Source: an uncultured Prevotellaceae bacterium
GTDB taxonomy: Bacteria > Bacteroidota > Bacteroidia > Bacteroidales > Bacteroidaceae
Length of the DNA: 64,000 bases
Direction of reading: 5' to 3'
Assembly: GCA_945865175.1 (NCBI GenBank)
Contig: CAMBDA010000010.1
Span: 1 to 64,000, forward strand
Position 1 is the stretch's first letter; every line of letters begins with the position of its first letter. Positions 52,260-62,089 of the stretch are shown piece after piece. The notes under the pieces were generated by a model, which did no database searches, had not been told where the DNA came from, and saw only the letters and a list, made by a program, of their open reading frames with translations. Position numbers and translations under genes: made by a program.

Positions 52260-53207
52260 ATGGCAAGGATTTATTCAAGACTGACCGAGTTGGTGGGACA
52301 CACCCCACTGGTAGAATTGCAGCGACTGGCTGCCAAGCATGGTGCAAAGGCTCAGGTGGTGGCCAAAGTGGAGTATTTCAATCCTGGCGGTAGCGTGAAA
52401 GACCGCATCGCGCTGAACATGATTGAAGAGGCGGAAAAACAGGGCATACTCAAGCATGGAAGCGTAATCATAGAACCCACCAGCGGCAACACGGGCGTAG
52501 GCCTGGCATGGGTGAGCCGTGTGAAAGGCTATGAAACCATCATCGTGATGCCCGAAACCATGAGTCGCGAACGCCAGAACCTGCTCAAGGCAGCGGGCGC
52601 ACGACTGGTGCTCACCAGCGGAGCCCTGGGCATGAAGGGAGCCATTGCAGAAGCCAACCGGCTGAAGGAGGAGACCCCCGGAGCCGTAATCCTGGGCCAG
52701 TTTGTGAATCCTGCCAATCCCGATGCACACCAGCGTACCACAGGCGAGGAGATATGGGCAGACACCGATGGGGAAGTGGACGTGTTCGTGGCCGGTGTGG
52801 GCACAGGCGGAACAGTGACGGGTGTGGGCCGCGCCCTCAAGGCCCATCGTCCTGATATAAAGATTGTGGCCGTCCAGCCCGCAGGAAGCCCCGTACTCAA
52901 CGGCGGCGCACCCGGTCCTCACAAGATACAGGGCATAGGTGCTGGCTTCGTACCAGAGACCTATGGTGGCGAAGTGGTAGATGAGATTATCTCCGTGCCT
53001 GATGATGAGGCCATCCGCACAGGTCGCGAACTGAGCCTCACGGAGGGTTTGCTGGTGGGCATCAGCAGCGGAGCAGCCGCATATGCCGCCCTGCAGCTGG
53101 CTCAAAGGCCCGAATATGCAGACAAGCGCATCGTGGTGTTACTGCCCGACACGGGCGAACGCTATCTGAGCACCCAACTCTATGCTTTTGAAGACTATCC
53201 ACTGTAA
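52260..53207 (+). CDS. cysK: Cysteine synthase A (O-acetylserine sulfhydrylase)
   Basis: The 315-residue PLP enzyme has the lysine motif PGGSVKDRIALNMI (PLP Lys near 44), the substrate loop TSGNTGVGLAW, the phosphate-binding GTGGTVTGVG and LLPDTGERYLST at the C-terminus. It makes cysteine from O-acetylserine and sulfide in the cytoplasm. It stands alone with its own promoter. Confidence 0.95.
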   Translation: MARIYSRLTELVGHTPLVELQRLAAKHGAKAQVVAKVEYFNPGGSVKDRIALNMIEEAEKQGILKHGSVIIEPTSGNTGVGLAWVSRVKGYETIIVMPETMSRERQNLLKAAGARLVLTSGALGMKGAIAEANRLKEETPGAVILGQFVNPANPDAHQRTTGEEIWADTDGEVDVFVAGVGTGGTVTGVGRALKAHRPDIKIVAVQPAGSPVLNGGAPGPHKIQGIGAGFVPETYGGEVVDEIISVPDDEAIRTGRELSLTEGLLVGISSGAAAYAALQLAQRPEYADKRIVVLLPDTGERYLSTQLYAFEDYPL

Positions 53208-53478
53208 GAGTGGGGTGTTCAAGGTCATCAAAAAGATGCAACCAATTGTCAAACCCTGAAAGGGTGACATAATTCCATATCCACTTCCTGCTCGGGCCAT
53301 TCACAAATAACACTCCAGAAGGCGGGGAAATGGAAGCATGGCACCCCTTCAGGGCGTGGCTGCACAGAACGCCCTATCCTTCTTTCGCTGAACTGTTATC
53401 TCCTGAAGCTGATTTGTTAAAACACCATATTTCTTCTCAAAACCACACAATTCGGAGAATGTGATTAGGTTTTTTATT
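53208..53478. other. Non-coding stretch with paired CCCTGAA(A/G)GGG palindromes
   Basis: No gene is seen. ACCCTGAAAGGGT (53253-53265) is a perfect short palindrome, and a near copy lies in the opposite orientation at 53343-53354 (ACCCCTTCAGGG). Such palindromes are common small repeats in Bacteroidetes intergenic DNA. The stretch follows the cysK stop and probably holds its terminator, but no clear T-run hairpin was found. Confidence 0.5.
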
Positions 53479-53519
53479 TCGACTGGCCTATAATTCGAGA
53501 TTTTTATGTAAATTTGCAC
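53479..53519 (+). promoter_or_regulatory. Promoter-containing 41-nt repeat, copy 2 (upstream of ychF)
   Basis: It matches 23148-23188 at 39 of 41 positions, with the -7 box TAAATTTGC at 53509-53517. It lies 27 nt before the ychF start. Confidence 0.65.
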
Positions 53520-53545
53520 CACAAATCACTACATAATCTGAAAAA

Positions 53546-54649
53546 ATGGCATTGAAAGCAGGTATAGTGGGACTTCCTAATGTGGGAAAGTCGACACTCT
53601 TCAACTGTCTGAGCAGCGCAAAGGCACAGGCAGCAAATTTTCCGTTTTGTACCATCGACGCCCAGTTGGGACAGGTGAGTGTGCCCGACGAGCGACTGAC
53701 ACGCCTGGCAGAAATTGTCCACCCCGGACGCATTGTGCCCGCTGTGTGTGACATAGTGGACATCGCAGGGCTGGTAAAGGGAGCCAGCAAGGGGGAAGGC
53801 CTTGGCAACCAGTTCCTGGCCAACATCCGTGAATGCGATGCCATCATCCACTTGCTCAGATGTTTCGATGACCCCAACATCGTACACGTAGATGGCAGTG
53901 TAGACCCCGTGCGAGACAAAGAAATCATTGACATGGAACTGCAACTCAAGGACCTGGAAACACTGGAAAACCGCATGAAACGCGTGGAGAAGGCCGCCAA
54001 GGTGGGAGGCGACAAGCAGGCGCGCACAGAACTGGACGTGATAGAAACCTACCAGAAAGTGCTCCTCGAAGGCAAGAGCGCACGCACAGTCACCTTTGAG
54101 ACGGAAGAGGAGAAGACTGCCGCCAAAGGGCTGTTCCTGCTCACAGCCAAGCCCGTGCTCTATGTGTGCAATGTCGATGACACGTCGGCATCCACCGGCA
54201 ACGCCTACACCCAGGCTGTAGCCAAGGCCATCGAAGGCGAGCATGCACAGATGCTCATCATCAGTGCCCAGACAGAAGCCGACATTGCAGAACTAGAGAC
54301 CTACGAGGAGAAGCAGATGTTCCTGGAGGACATGGGACTCACAGAAAGCGGATGCAACCGCCTTATCAAGGCCATCTACAACCTCCTTACCCTGCAGACA
54401 TTCATCACAGCCGGAGAAATGGAGGTGAAGGCATGGACCTTCCGAAAGGGATGGAAGGCCCCACAATGTGCAGGTGTCATCCACACCGATTTTGAGAAAG
54501 GCTTCATCAGGGCCGAAGTCATAAAGTATGACGACTACATCAAGTATGGTTCCGAGGCCGCTGTGCGCGAAGCCGGGAAGATGAGTGTGGAAGGTAAGGA
54601 GTACGAGGTGCAGGACGGCGACATCATGCACTTCAGGTTCAATGTATAA
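53546..54649 (+). CDS. ychF: YchF-type P-loop ATPase
   Basis: The 367-residue protein has G1 GLPNVGKST (about 7-15), G3 DIAGLVKGAS, the altered nucleotide-specificity motif VCNVDD in place of NKxD, and the TGS domain at the C-terminus (ending DIMHFRFNV). YchF binds ATP in preference to GTP, associates with ribosomes and affects oxidative stress responses. Length and all motifs fit. Confidence 0.95.
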   Translation: MALKAGIVGLPNVGKSTLFNCLSSAKAQAANFPFCTIDAQLGQVSVPDERLTRLAEIVHPGRIVPAVCDIVDIAGLVKGASKGEGLGNQFLANIRECDAIIHLLRCFDDPNIVHVDGSVDPVRDKEIIDMELQLKDLETLENRMKRVEKAAKVGGDKQARTELDVIETYQKVLLEGKSARTVTFETEEEKTAAKGLFLLTAKPVLYVCNVDDTSASTGNAYTQAVAKAIEGEHAQMLIISAQTEADIAELETYEEKQMFLEDMGLTESGCNRLIKAIYNLLTLQTFITAGEMEVKAWTFRKGWKAPQCAGVIHTDFEKGFIRAEVIKYDDYIKYGSEAAVREAGKMSVEGKEYEVQDGDIMHFRFNV

Positions 54650-54669
54650 AGAAGAGGGAGGAGACAGCC

Positions 54670-55545
54670 ATGGGTGAAATGCTCTCTATCATCTGGAACC
54701 CCGACGTGGTGGCCATCGACCTGGGTTTCATAGCCATCCGATGGTACTCGCTCTGCTGGGCGCTGGGATTGCTGGCCGTGTATATACTCATGCACAGGCT
54801 CTTCCGTCAGCAGCGTCTCAGCGAAGAGCAGTTCGAGCCGATGTTCATGTACTGCTTCATCGGTATTCTAGCCGGAGCGCGACTGGGACACTGCCTGTTC
54901 TATGAACCCGGTTATTTCCTGAATCATCCTGTGGAAATGCTCCTGCCCATTCGGGAGACAATGAACCCCGAACGGTGGACAGCATGGCTCACCTGGGTTC
55001 CTACAGGCAATCCTAAAACCCATTGGGCAGTCACCGGCTACGAGGGACTGGCCAGCCACGGAGGCACATTGGGTCTCATGGCCGCCCTTTGCCTCTATGC
55101 CCGTAAGGTGAAGCTCCCCCTGCTGCATGTGCTCGACAACGTGGGCATCGTCACCCCCGTGTGTGCCTTCGCCATCCGCATGGGCAACCTGATGAACAGC
55201 GAAATCATCGGCCGCCCCACCGATGTTCCCTGGGCTTTCATCTTCACACGTGTGGACATGCTCCCCCGTCACCCCGGACAACTCTATGAAGCACTGTGCT
55301 ATGCAGCGTTCTTCTTCGTGGGATGGTGGCTCTACCGCCGCTTTCCCAAGCGTGTGGGCACAGGCTACTTCTTCGGCCTTTGCCTGCTGCTTATCTTCTC
55401 AAGCCGCATCCTCATTGAATATACAAAGGAAAACCAGGAAGCCTTTGAAAACGGCATGTTGCTCAACATGGGTCAGTTGCTCAGCATCCCCTTTGTGGTG
55501 CTTGGTGCATGGTGTGTGTGGAGAGGGGCCAAGAAAGCTGCATAG
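54670..55545 (+). CDS. lgt: Prolipoprotein diacylglyceryl transferase
   Basis: The 291-residue, seven-helix inner-membrane enzyme has IRWYSLCWALG, the catalytic-region motif GARLGHCLFYEP, ASHGGTLGLM, and RMGNLMNSEIIGRPTD with RHPGQLYEAL. It transfers diacylglycerol from phosphatidylglycerol to the lipobox cysteine, and so serves the many lipoproteins encoded in this window. It starts 20 bp after ychF. Confidence 0.95.
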   Translation: MGEMLSIIWNPDVVAIDLGFIAIRWYSLCWALGLLAVYILMHRLFRQQRLSEEQFEPMFMYCFIGILAGARLGHCLFYEPGYFLNHPVEMLLPIRETMNPERWTAWLTWVPTGNPKTHWAVTGYEGLASHGGTLGLMAALCLYARKVKLPLLHVLDNVGIVTPVCAFAIRMGNLMNSEIIGRPTDVPWAFIFTRVDMLPRHPGQLYEALCYAAFFFVGWWLYRRFPKRVGTGYFFGLCLLLIFSSRILIEYTKENQEAFENGMLLNMGQLLSIPFVVLGAWCVWRGAKKAA

Positions 55546-55564
55546 CACAGCCCCCGGACCACGT

Positions 55565-56593
55565 CTACACATGCTCCCTGCGCAGAGGATAATCGCCCCT
55601 TAGCCGCTCGAAAAGAGCTGGATTGCGCTTCAGGTTGTCACTGTCGCGCGTAGGGTCATAAAGCTGCAGGGCCAGTTCCCAGGGATTATCGGACGGATGG
55701 AACGAACGGGGAAGCGCCGGAGGGTCTATCTCGAATTCCATCCTCTGCCCCGTCCATTTGCACAAGGCCTCCAGTACCATGCGTGTGGCATTGGCCTTTC
55801 CGTCGGCACTGTAGCCCGCAATATGCGGAGTGCCCAGATACACCTTGCCGAGCAGGCTCTGACTTATGTATGGTTCATGCTCCCAGGTGTCGATGACAGC
55901 CTGCCGCAAGAGCCCCTCGTCCAGCGCTGCCTCCAGTGCCTCGTTGTCCACCACCTCCCCCCTGCTGGTGTTGATGAGGTAGGGACGGCGGGAAAGATGG
56001 TGCATAAAGGCACTGTCGGCCAGATGAAAAGTGGGCCACTGGCCTTCCCGCACCAATGGAGTATGAAAAGACAGGATATCCGCCTCCTCCTGCAGTTGCT
56101 CCAGCGGGCAGAAAGGCACGCTGGCACATTCCTCTGCCTGCTGGCGTGGCGGGTCGTTAAACAACAGGCGCACTCCCAAGGGAGCCAAAGCCTTGCTCAC
56201 AGCCTGCCCCACATGCCCCACGCCCACGATTCCCACCGTGGTGCGCGAAAGGTCCAGTCCCCTGTCACGTGCCAGCAGCAGCAGACAGGAACGCACGTAT
56301 TGCCCCACCGAGGAGGCATTGCACCCTGGCGCATTCACCCACGTGATGCCTGCCTCACGGAGATAAGTGGTGTCCAGATGGTCATACCCGATGGTGGCCG
56401 TAGCGATGAAGCGCACCCTGCTTCCCTCCAGCAACTGGCGGTTACAGCGTGTACGGGTGCGCACGATCAGAGCATCCGCATCTCTCACATCCTCAGCAGA
56501 GATGGATGCCCCTGGCAAATAGCACACTTCGTCAGCCAATTTAGCCAACGAAGGGCGTATAAAAGGGATTTTATCGTCTACAATTATTCTCAT
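55565..56593 (-). CDS. pdxB: Erythronate-4-phosphate dehydrogenase
   Basis: From MRIIVDDKIP the product is 342 residues. The NAD-binding motif GIVGVGHVGQ (about 122-131), the catalytic arginine/glutamate region INTSRGEVVDNEAL with WEHEP, and HIAGYSADGKANAT identify PdxB with its C-terminal dimerisation domain. It carries out the second step of pyridoxal phosphate synthesis. A -7-like box (TACCTTTGA, minus strand) lies at 56610-56618. Confidence 0.92.
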   Translation of the reverse strand: MRIIVDDKIPFIRPSLAKLADEVCYLPGASISAEDVRDADALIVRTRTRCNRQLLEGSRVRFIATATIGYDHLDTTYLREAGITWVNAPGCNASSVGQYVRSCLLLLARDRGLDLSRTTVGIVGVGHVGQAVSKALAPLGVRLLFNDPPRQQAEECASVPFCPLEQLQEEADILSFHTPLVREGQWPTFHLADSAFMHHLSRRPYLINTSRGEVVDNEALEAALDEGLLRQAVIDTWEHEPYISQSLLGKVYLGTPHIAGYSADGKANATRMVLEALCKWTGQRMEFEIDPPALPRSFHPSDNPWELALQLYDPTRDSDNLKRNPALFERLRGDYPLRREHV

Positions 56594-56650
56594 GCTTCGC
56601 AAATCTGCATCAAAGGTAGGTTTTTTCTTCGTTATATGAAAAAAAAAACG

Positions 56651-56659
56651 TAATTTTGC
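56651..56659 (+). promoter_or_regulatory. Promoter -7 element of dsbD
   Basis: TAATTTTGC lies 18 nt before the dsbD ATG at 56677, which excludes the TTG inside it as a start. Confidence 0.6.
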
Positions 56660-56676
56660 TCGTAAATTTCAACAAT

Positions 56677-58746
56677 ATGGCAAGATTGTATACCCTAATC
56701 ATGGTATTTATGGTCCTCATACTGCCCTTGAAAGCGCAGATACAGGACCCTATCCACTTCAAAGTGGAGCAGAAGAATATCAGTGCAGAAGAAGTAGAAC
56801 TCATTTTTAGTGCCACCATCGATGAAGGATGGCACGTATACGGCCCCGACATACCAGAAGGAGGACCCGTGGCCGCTACGCTTACCCTGGAAACCTGCGA
56901 GGGTGCCAAGGCCAAAGGCAAGCTGCAGGTGAGGAGCAAACTCCATAAGGCGATGGATGACATGTTCGACATGGAACTGTCCTACATGGAGGGAAAAGCT
57001 GTGATGGCACAAACATTCACCCTGACAGCTCCCGTATATCACATCAAGGGCTATCTTACATACGGTGCCTGCAACGATGCCAACTGCCTTCCCCCCACCG
57101 ATGTGGAGTTTGACTTCAACGGCAGCCAGCCCAACCTCCCAGCCAAGAAGCAGTCGGACAAGGCCGAGGAAACCCAGCCTGCTACCAGCACAAAGACAGC
57201 CGAGCAGACACCGGCCACCGAAGAAATGCCCGATACGGTGCCCGCCGCCGAATGTACACCCGCCCAGCCAATGGCAGCTGATGATGCCAACGATTGGTGG
57301 ACTCCCGTGGTGGATGAGCTTCAGGCATGCACGCCCGATAGCGGATGGCAGGACCGGAGCCTGCTGGGCATACTGCTGCTGGGTATACTGGGAGGTCTTG
57401 TGGCCCTGCTCACACCTTGTGTGTGGCCCATCATTCCCATGACGGTAAGCTTCTTCCTGAAGCGTAGCCAAAGCAAAAGCCGCGGTGTGCGCGATGCCGT
57501 CATCTATGGCATCAGCATCGTGGTCATCTATGTGGCACTGGGCCTGCTGGTGACCCTGCTCTTCGGTGCAAGTGCACTCAATGCACTGAGTACCAATGCT
57601 GTCTTCAATATCTTCTTCTTCCTCATGCTGCTCGTGTTTGCAGCCAGTTTTCTGGGTGGCTTCGAGATTACGCTCCCCAGCAGCTGGACAAACGCTGTGG
57701 ACAAGAAATCAGAAACCACCACGGGTCTTGTAAGCATCTTCCTCATGGCCTTCACCCTAAGTCTGGTGAGTTTCTCCTGCACAGGCCCCATCATTGGGTT
57801 CCTGCTTGTGGAGGTAAGCACCAGCGGAAGCCTGTTGGCACCACTCACCGGCATGTTCGGTTTTGCGCTGGCACTGGCTCTTCCCTTCACCCTCTTTGCC
57901 CTCTTCCCCTCGTGGCTGAAGCGTGCGCCCAAGAGCGGCGGGTGGATGAACTGCATCAAGGTGTGCCTGGGTTTCCTGGAACTGGCCTTTGCCCTCAAGT
58001 TCCTTTCGGTAGCCGACCTTGCATACGGCTGGCACCTGCTCGACCGCGAGGTGTTCCTCAGCCTCTGGATAGTCATTTTCGCCCTTTTGGGTGCCTACCT
58101 GGTAGGATGGGTACGTTTTCCCCACGATGAGGAGGAATACGACGAGATGGGCGAGGTGGTAGTCCACCAACGTACCTCAGTGACCCGCTTTTTCATGGCC
58201 ATGCTTTCGTTTGCCTTTGCCCTGTATATGGTTCCCGGACTGTGGGGCGCACCCTGCAAGGCAGTAAGCGCCTTTGCACCTCCCATGAACACCCAGGATT
58301 TCAGCCTCTACGACGGGGATGTGAAGCCCAAGTTCCACGACTATGAAGAGGGTATGGCATACGCCAAGCGTCACCACATGCCTGTGATGCTCGACTTCAC
58401 AGGCTATGGGTGTGTGAACTGCCGCAAGATGGAGGCTGCCGTATGGACCGACCATCAGGTGGCCGAAATCATGAACGAGAAATATGTGCTCATCACCTTG
58501 TATGTCGACGACAAGACCCCCCTGCAGGAGCAGATAACCGTGGAGGAAAACGGACAAAAGCGGACACTCCGTACCGTGGGCGACAAATGGAGCTATCTGC
58601 AGCGAAGCAAGTTTGGTGCCAACGCACAGCCCTTCTATGTCCTGGTGGACAATGCCGGGCATCCGCTCACCCAGTCATACTCCTACAACGAAGACGTGGC
58701 CGCATACGTGCGTTTCCTGCAGCAGGGGCTGAGCAACTACAAATAA
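56677..58746 (+). CDS. dsbD: Thiol:disulfide interchange protein DsbD
   Basis: From MARLYTLIMV the product is 689 residues. It has a signal peptide, an N-terminal DsbD-alpha domain (about 25-150, with NCLPPTD), a Pro/Thr-rich linker (about 155-205), eight membrane helices holding the paired cysteines TPCVWP and SCTGP, and a C-terminal thioredoxin domain with CVNC (in GYGCVNCRKME). It passes electrons from cytoplasmic thioredoxin to periplasmic reductases. The V-ATPase operon follows 46 bp downstream. Confidence 0.93.
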   Translation: MARLYTLIMVFMVLILPLKAQIQDPIHFKVEQKNISAEEVELIFSATIDEGWHVYGPDIPEGGPVAATLTLETCEGAKAKGKLQVRSKLHKAMDDMFDMELSYMEGKAVMAQTFTLTAPVYHIKGYLTYGACNDANCLPPTDVEFDFNGSQPNLPAKKQSDKAEETQPATSTKTAEQTPATEEMPDTVPAAECTPAQPMAADDANDWWTPVVDELQACTPDSGWQDRSLLGILLLGILGGLVALLTPCVWPIIPMTVSFFLKRSQSKSRGVRDAVIYGISIVVIYVALGLLVTLLFGASALNALSTNAVFNIFFFLMLLVFAASFLGGFEITLPSSWTNAVDKKSETTTGLVSIFLMAFTLSLVSFSCTGPIIGFLLVEVSTSGSLLAPLTGMFGFALALALPFTLFALFPSWLKRAPKSGGWMNCIKVCLGFLELAFALKFLSVADLAYGWHLLDREVFLSLWIVIFALLGAYLVGWVRFPHDEEEYDEMGEVVVHQRTSVTRFFMAMLSFAFALYMVPGLWGAPCKAVSAFAPPMNTQDFSLYDGDVKPKFHDYEEGMAYAKRHHMPVMLDFTGYGCVNCRKMEAAVWTDHQVAEIMNEKYVLITLYVDDKTPLQEQITVEENGQKRTLRTVGDKWSYLQRSKFGANAQPFYVLVDNAGHPLTQSYSYNEDVAAYVRFLQQGLSNYK

Positions 58747-58792
58747 AGAGACCTTCATTCATTCTTAGAAACAAAAAAAACATCATACAGAT

Positions 58793-59380
58793 ATGGAAAA
58801 GATACAAGAACTCACCGAGAAACTCTACCGAGAAGGTGTGGAAAAAGGTAAGGAAGAGGCACAGCGCATAGTGGAACAGGGCAAGCAGCAAGCCGCCCAG
58901 ATTGTGGCCGATGCCAGACGACAGGCAGAAGCCCTGATACAGCAGGCGCAGAAGCAGGCAGCCACCCTGGATGCCAATACCAAAAGCGAGCTAAAGCTCT
59001 ACACCAACCAGGCCCTGAACGCCCTCAAGAGCGAGGTGGCCAATGTCATCACCGACACCGTGGTAAAGCAGGCCGTTGCCGGGCTGGCCGAAAACAAGGA
59101 GTTCCTTGGTCAGTTTGCCGTGACACTGGCCGGCAAGTGGACCGAAGACGAGCCCATGGTCATTGGCACACAGGATGCAGAAAGCCTCAAGAAATATTTC
59201 GTGTCCAAGGCCAAGCAGCTGCTCGACTCCGGCGTCACCATCCACAAGGTGAACGGAAAGGATGTGATGCTGAGCATCTCTCCAGCCGACGGCAGCTACA
59301 AGATTGACTTTGGAAAAGAACAGTTTGAAACCTTCTTCAAGGCCTTCCTGCGTCCACAACTGATTGAGATGTTGTTCTAA
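58793..59380 (+). CDS. atpE: V-type ATP synthase subunit E
   Basis: The 195-residue protein has a long charged N-terminal helix (to about 110; KGKEEAQRIVEQGKQQAAQIV, shown by key part) of the peripheral stalk and a C-terminal domain ending RPQLIEMLF. It joins V1 to Vo as the stator stalk. It is the first gene of the bacterial V-ATPase operon, ahead of DUF2764, A, B and D. Confidence 0.9.
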   Translation: MEKIQELTEKLYREGVEKGKEEAQRIVEQGKQQAAQIVADARRQAEALIQQAQKQAATLDANTKSELKLYTNQALNALKSEVANVITDTVVKQAVAGLAENKEFLGQFAVTLAGKWTEDEPMVIGTQDAESLKKYFVSKAKQLLDSGVTIHKVNGKDVMLSISPADGSYKIDFGKEQFETFFKAFLRPQLIEMLF

Positions 59381-59431
59381 GATACTGTGGCTCACTCCCG
59401 AACCACCCCCAACTAACCACACATTCAAAAA

Positions 59432-60283
59432 ATGGGAAACTACTATTGCATGATGGCTGGAGTGCCCGACCTTGACCTGCAGGACAAGGCCATGAGCTGC
59501 ACCATCAAACAGTTCCGCGAGCAGTGTGACGAGGCCCTCTCGGCCCGTGACAAGCAGTTGCTCTTCTACTTCTACCTACGGCACGACTGTATGAACATCG
59601 TGCGCCTGCTACGCAATCCCGAGGCAGAAGTGGATGACCTGGGCAACTTCACCCGGGAACAGTACAGCGACATGATAACCTCTGCTACGGAACTCAACTT
59701 CAATGTACATCGTTATCCCGCCTTCATGAGCGAATACATCCGCGCATATGCCTACAACAAGGACAAGGCCAACTATTTCGCCGAAGACGACATGATGGGG
59801 CACTATCTGGAATATGCCATCGCATGCCCCAACCGCATGATGTCCAAGTGGTACAGCCTCAACCGTGACATCAACAACATCCTCACGGCCCTTATTGCCA
59901 GACAGAACGGATGGAACGTGAGCGACTATATCCTGGGCAACAATGAGGTGACAGAGATGATCAGGCAGAACAATTCCCACGACTTTGACCTCTCCCACGA
60001 ATTCGAATATGTAAAGGACCTCATGAAAATAGTAGAAGAGCCCGACCCCGTGCAGAAGGAAAAACGCATCGACGCCTTCAAATGGCTGTGGCTCGAGGAG
60101 CAGACCTTTTTCGAGCCCTTCAGCATTGAAGCCGTGTTTGCCTACCTGTGCAAACTGGAGATGCAGGAACGATGGGAAAAGCTCGACCCCGACAAGGGGA
60201 AAGAGGCCTTTCAGGGCATTATCGATGACTTGAGGGGAGAGGTGAAAGTGCCCGACGAATTCATTGCTAATAATAAAAAGTAA
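59432..60283 (+). CDS. DUF2764 protein of the V-ATPase operon
   Basis: The 283-residue protein starts MGNYYCMMAGVPDLDL and is entirely helical, with YYFYLRHDC-like repeats (LFYFYLRHDCMNIVRLLRNP) and EHEF-type acidic patches. It occurs at this position in V-ATPase operons of Bacteroidetes and spirochaetes, where subunit C would be expected. It probably replaces or resembles that subunit, but this is inference. Confidence 0.82.
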   Translation: MGNYYCMMAGVPDLDLQDKAMSCTIKQFREQCDEALSARDKQLLFYFYLRHDCMNIVRLLRNPEAEVDDLGNFTREQYSDMITSATELNFNVHRYPAFMSEYIRAYAYNKDKANYFAEDDMMGHYLEYAIACPNRMMSKWYSLNRDINNILTALIARQNGWNVSDYILGNNEVTEMIRQNNSHDFDLSHEFEYVKDLMKIVEEPDPVQKEKRIDAFKWLWLEEQTFFEPFSIEAVFAYLCKLEMQERWEKLDPDKGKEAFQGIIDDLRGEVKVPDEFIANNKK

Positions 60284-60291
60284 AGTAAGAT

Positions 60292-62043
60292 ATGACAAAA
60301 GGTACGGTAAGTGGTGTAATCGCCAACATGGTCACCCTGCGTGTGGACGGCCCTGTGAAGCAAGGCGAGATATGCTACATAGAGACAGGTGGTGACCGCC
60401 TGATGGCAGAGGTAATCAAGATTCTTGGCCAAGACGTGTATGTACAGGTTTTCGAAAGCACACGAGGACTGAAAGTAGGCGCTGTGGCACAGTTCACCGG
60501 TCACATGCTGGAAGTGCAGCTGGGACCTGGCATGCTCAGCAAGAACTACGACGGCCTGCAGAACGACCTCGACAAAATGGAGGGTGTGTTCCTCAAGCGT
60601 GGACAGTACACCGAGCCCCTTGATGCCGACAGACTGTGGGACTTCACCCCCCTGGCAAAGGCGGGCGACCAGGTGAAGGCCAGCGACTGGCTGGGACAGG
60701 TGACAGAAAACGAACAGCCGCTCAAGATAATGGCCCCCTTCCAGATGGAAGGTACAGCCACGGTGAAGTCCATTGCCAAGGCTGGCACCTACAAGATTCA
60801 CGACACAATCGCCGTGCTCACCAACGAGCAAGGCCAGGACATAGAGGTGGACATGGTACAGCACTGGCCGGTGAAGTTTGCCATGACCAACTACAAGCAG
60901 AAGCCGCGTCCCTTCAAGCTGCTGGAAACCGGTGTGCGCACCATCGACACCTTCAACCCCATCGTGGAGGGCGGCACGGGATTCATCCCCGGCCCCTTTG
61001 GAACAGGAAAGACCGTGCTCCAGCATGCCATTTCCAAGCAGGCCGAGGCCGACATCGTCATCATCGCCGCCTGTGGTGAACGTGCCAACGAGGTAGTGGA
61101 AATCTTCACTGAGTTTCCCGAACTCATCGACCCCCATACGGGCCGCAAGCTCATGGAACGAACCATCATTATCGCCAACACCTCCAACATGCCCGTAGCC
61201 GCACGCGAAGCCTCGGTGTACACCGCCATGACCATGGCCGAATACTATCGTTCCATGGGATTGCGCGTGCTGCTGATGGCCGACTCCACAAGCCGCTGGG
61301 CACAAGCATTGCGCGAGATGTCGAACCGTATGGAGGAACTGCCCGGACCAGATGCCTTCCCCATGGACCTGGGAGCCCTCATCAGCAACTTCTACGGACG
61401 TGCCGGATACGTGTATCTCAACAACGGACAAACGGGCAGCATCACCTTCCTGGGCACCGTTTCCCCTGCCGGCGGTAACCTAAAGGAACCCGTCACCGAA
61501 AACACCAAAAAGGTGGCCCGCTGTTTCTACGGACTGGAACAGGACCGTGCCGACAAGAAACGCTATCCTGCCGTCAATCCCATCGACTCCTACAGCAAGT
61601 ATCTGGAATACCCCGAATTTGCCGAATATATCAAGGAGCATATCAACGACCAGTGGATTCCCAAGGTGCTGGCACTGAAGACACGTATGCAACGAGGCAA
61701 GGAGATTGCCGAACAAATCAATATTCTGGGCGACGACGGTGTACCCGTTGACTACCACATTGTCTTCTGGAAGAGCGAAATCATCGACTATGTCATCCTG
61801 CAGCAGGATGCCTTCGACGAAGTGGATGCCGTCACTCCCCTGGAGCGTCAGGAGGAAATCCTCAATCTTGTGACCGACATCTGCGAGCATGAATATTCGT
61901 TTGCCGACTTCCTGGAGGTAGTTTCCTATTTCAAGAAGATGATCAACCTGTGCAAGCAGATGAACTACTCTCCCTACAAGAGCGAGCAATACTACAGTTT
62001 CAAGCAGCAGGTGCAGGACATGGTTGCACAAGCAGCCCAGTAA
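60292..62043 (+). CDS. atpA: V-type ATP synthase catalytic subunit A
   Basis: The 583-residue protein has the P-loop GPFGTGKTVLQH (about 231-242), the Walker B-like RVLLMADSTSRWAQA, the non-homologous region of V-type A subunits (about 110-190) and the C-terminal helical domain. It hydrolyses or makes ATP in the V1 head. It starts 8 bp after the DUF2764 stop. Confidence 0.95.
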   Translation: MTKGTVSGVIANMVTLRVDGPVKQGEICYIETGGDRLMAEVIKILGQDVYVQVFESTRGLKVGAVAQFTGHMLEVQLGPGMLSKNYDGLQNDLDKMEGVFLKRGQYTEPLDADRLWDFTPLAKAGDQVKASDWLGQVTENEQPLKIMAPFQMEGTATVKSIAKAGTYKIHDTIAVLTNEQGQDIEVDMVQHWPVKFAMTNYKQKPRPFKLLETGVRTIDTFNPIVEGGTGFIPGPFGTGKTVLQHAISKQAEADIVIIAACGERANEVVEIFTEFPELIDPHTGRKLMERTIIIANTSNMPVAAREASVYTAMTMAEYYRSMGLRVLLMADSTSRWAQALREMSNRMEELPGPDAFPMDLGALISNFYGRAGYVYLNNGQTGSITFLGTVSPAGGNLKEPVTENTKKVARCFYGLEQDRADKKRYPAVNPIDSYSKYLEYPEFAEYIKEHINDQWIPKVLALKTRMQRGKEIAEQINILGDDGVPVDYHIVFWKSEIIDYVILQQDAFDEVDAVTPLERQEEILNLVTDICEHEYSFADFLEVVSYFKKMINLCKQMNYSPYKSEQYYSFKQQVQDMVAQAAQ

Positions 62044-62089
62044 GAAGGCAGACAACGTACACCACACACAATTATATTAATTAATAGGT

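Noticed and set aside
60211..61431. A 406-codon frame on the minus strand opposite V-ATPase subunit A
   Set aside because: Antisense shadow with His/Gly/Val-rich composition expected from reverse reading of the conserved atpA gene.
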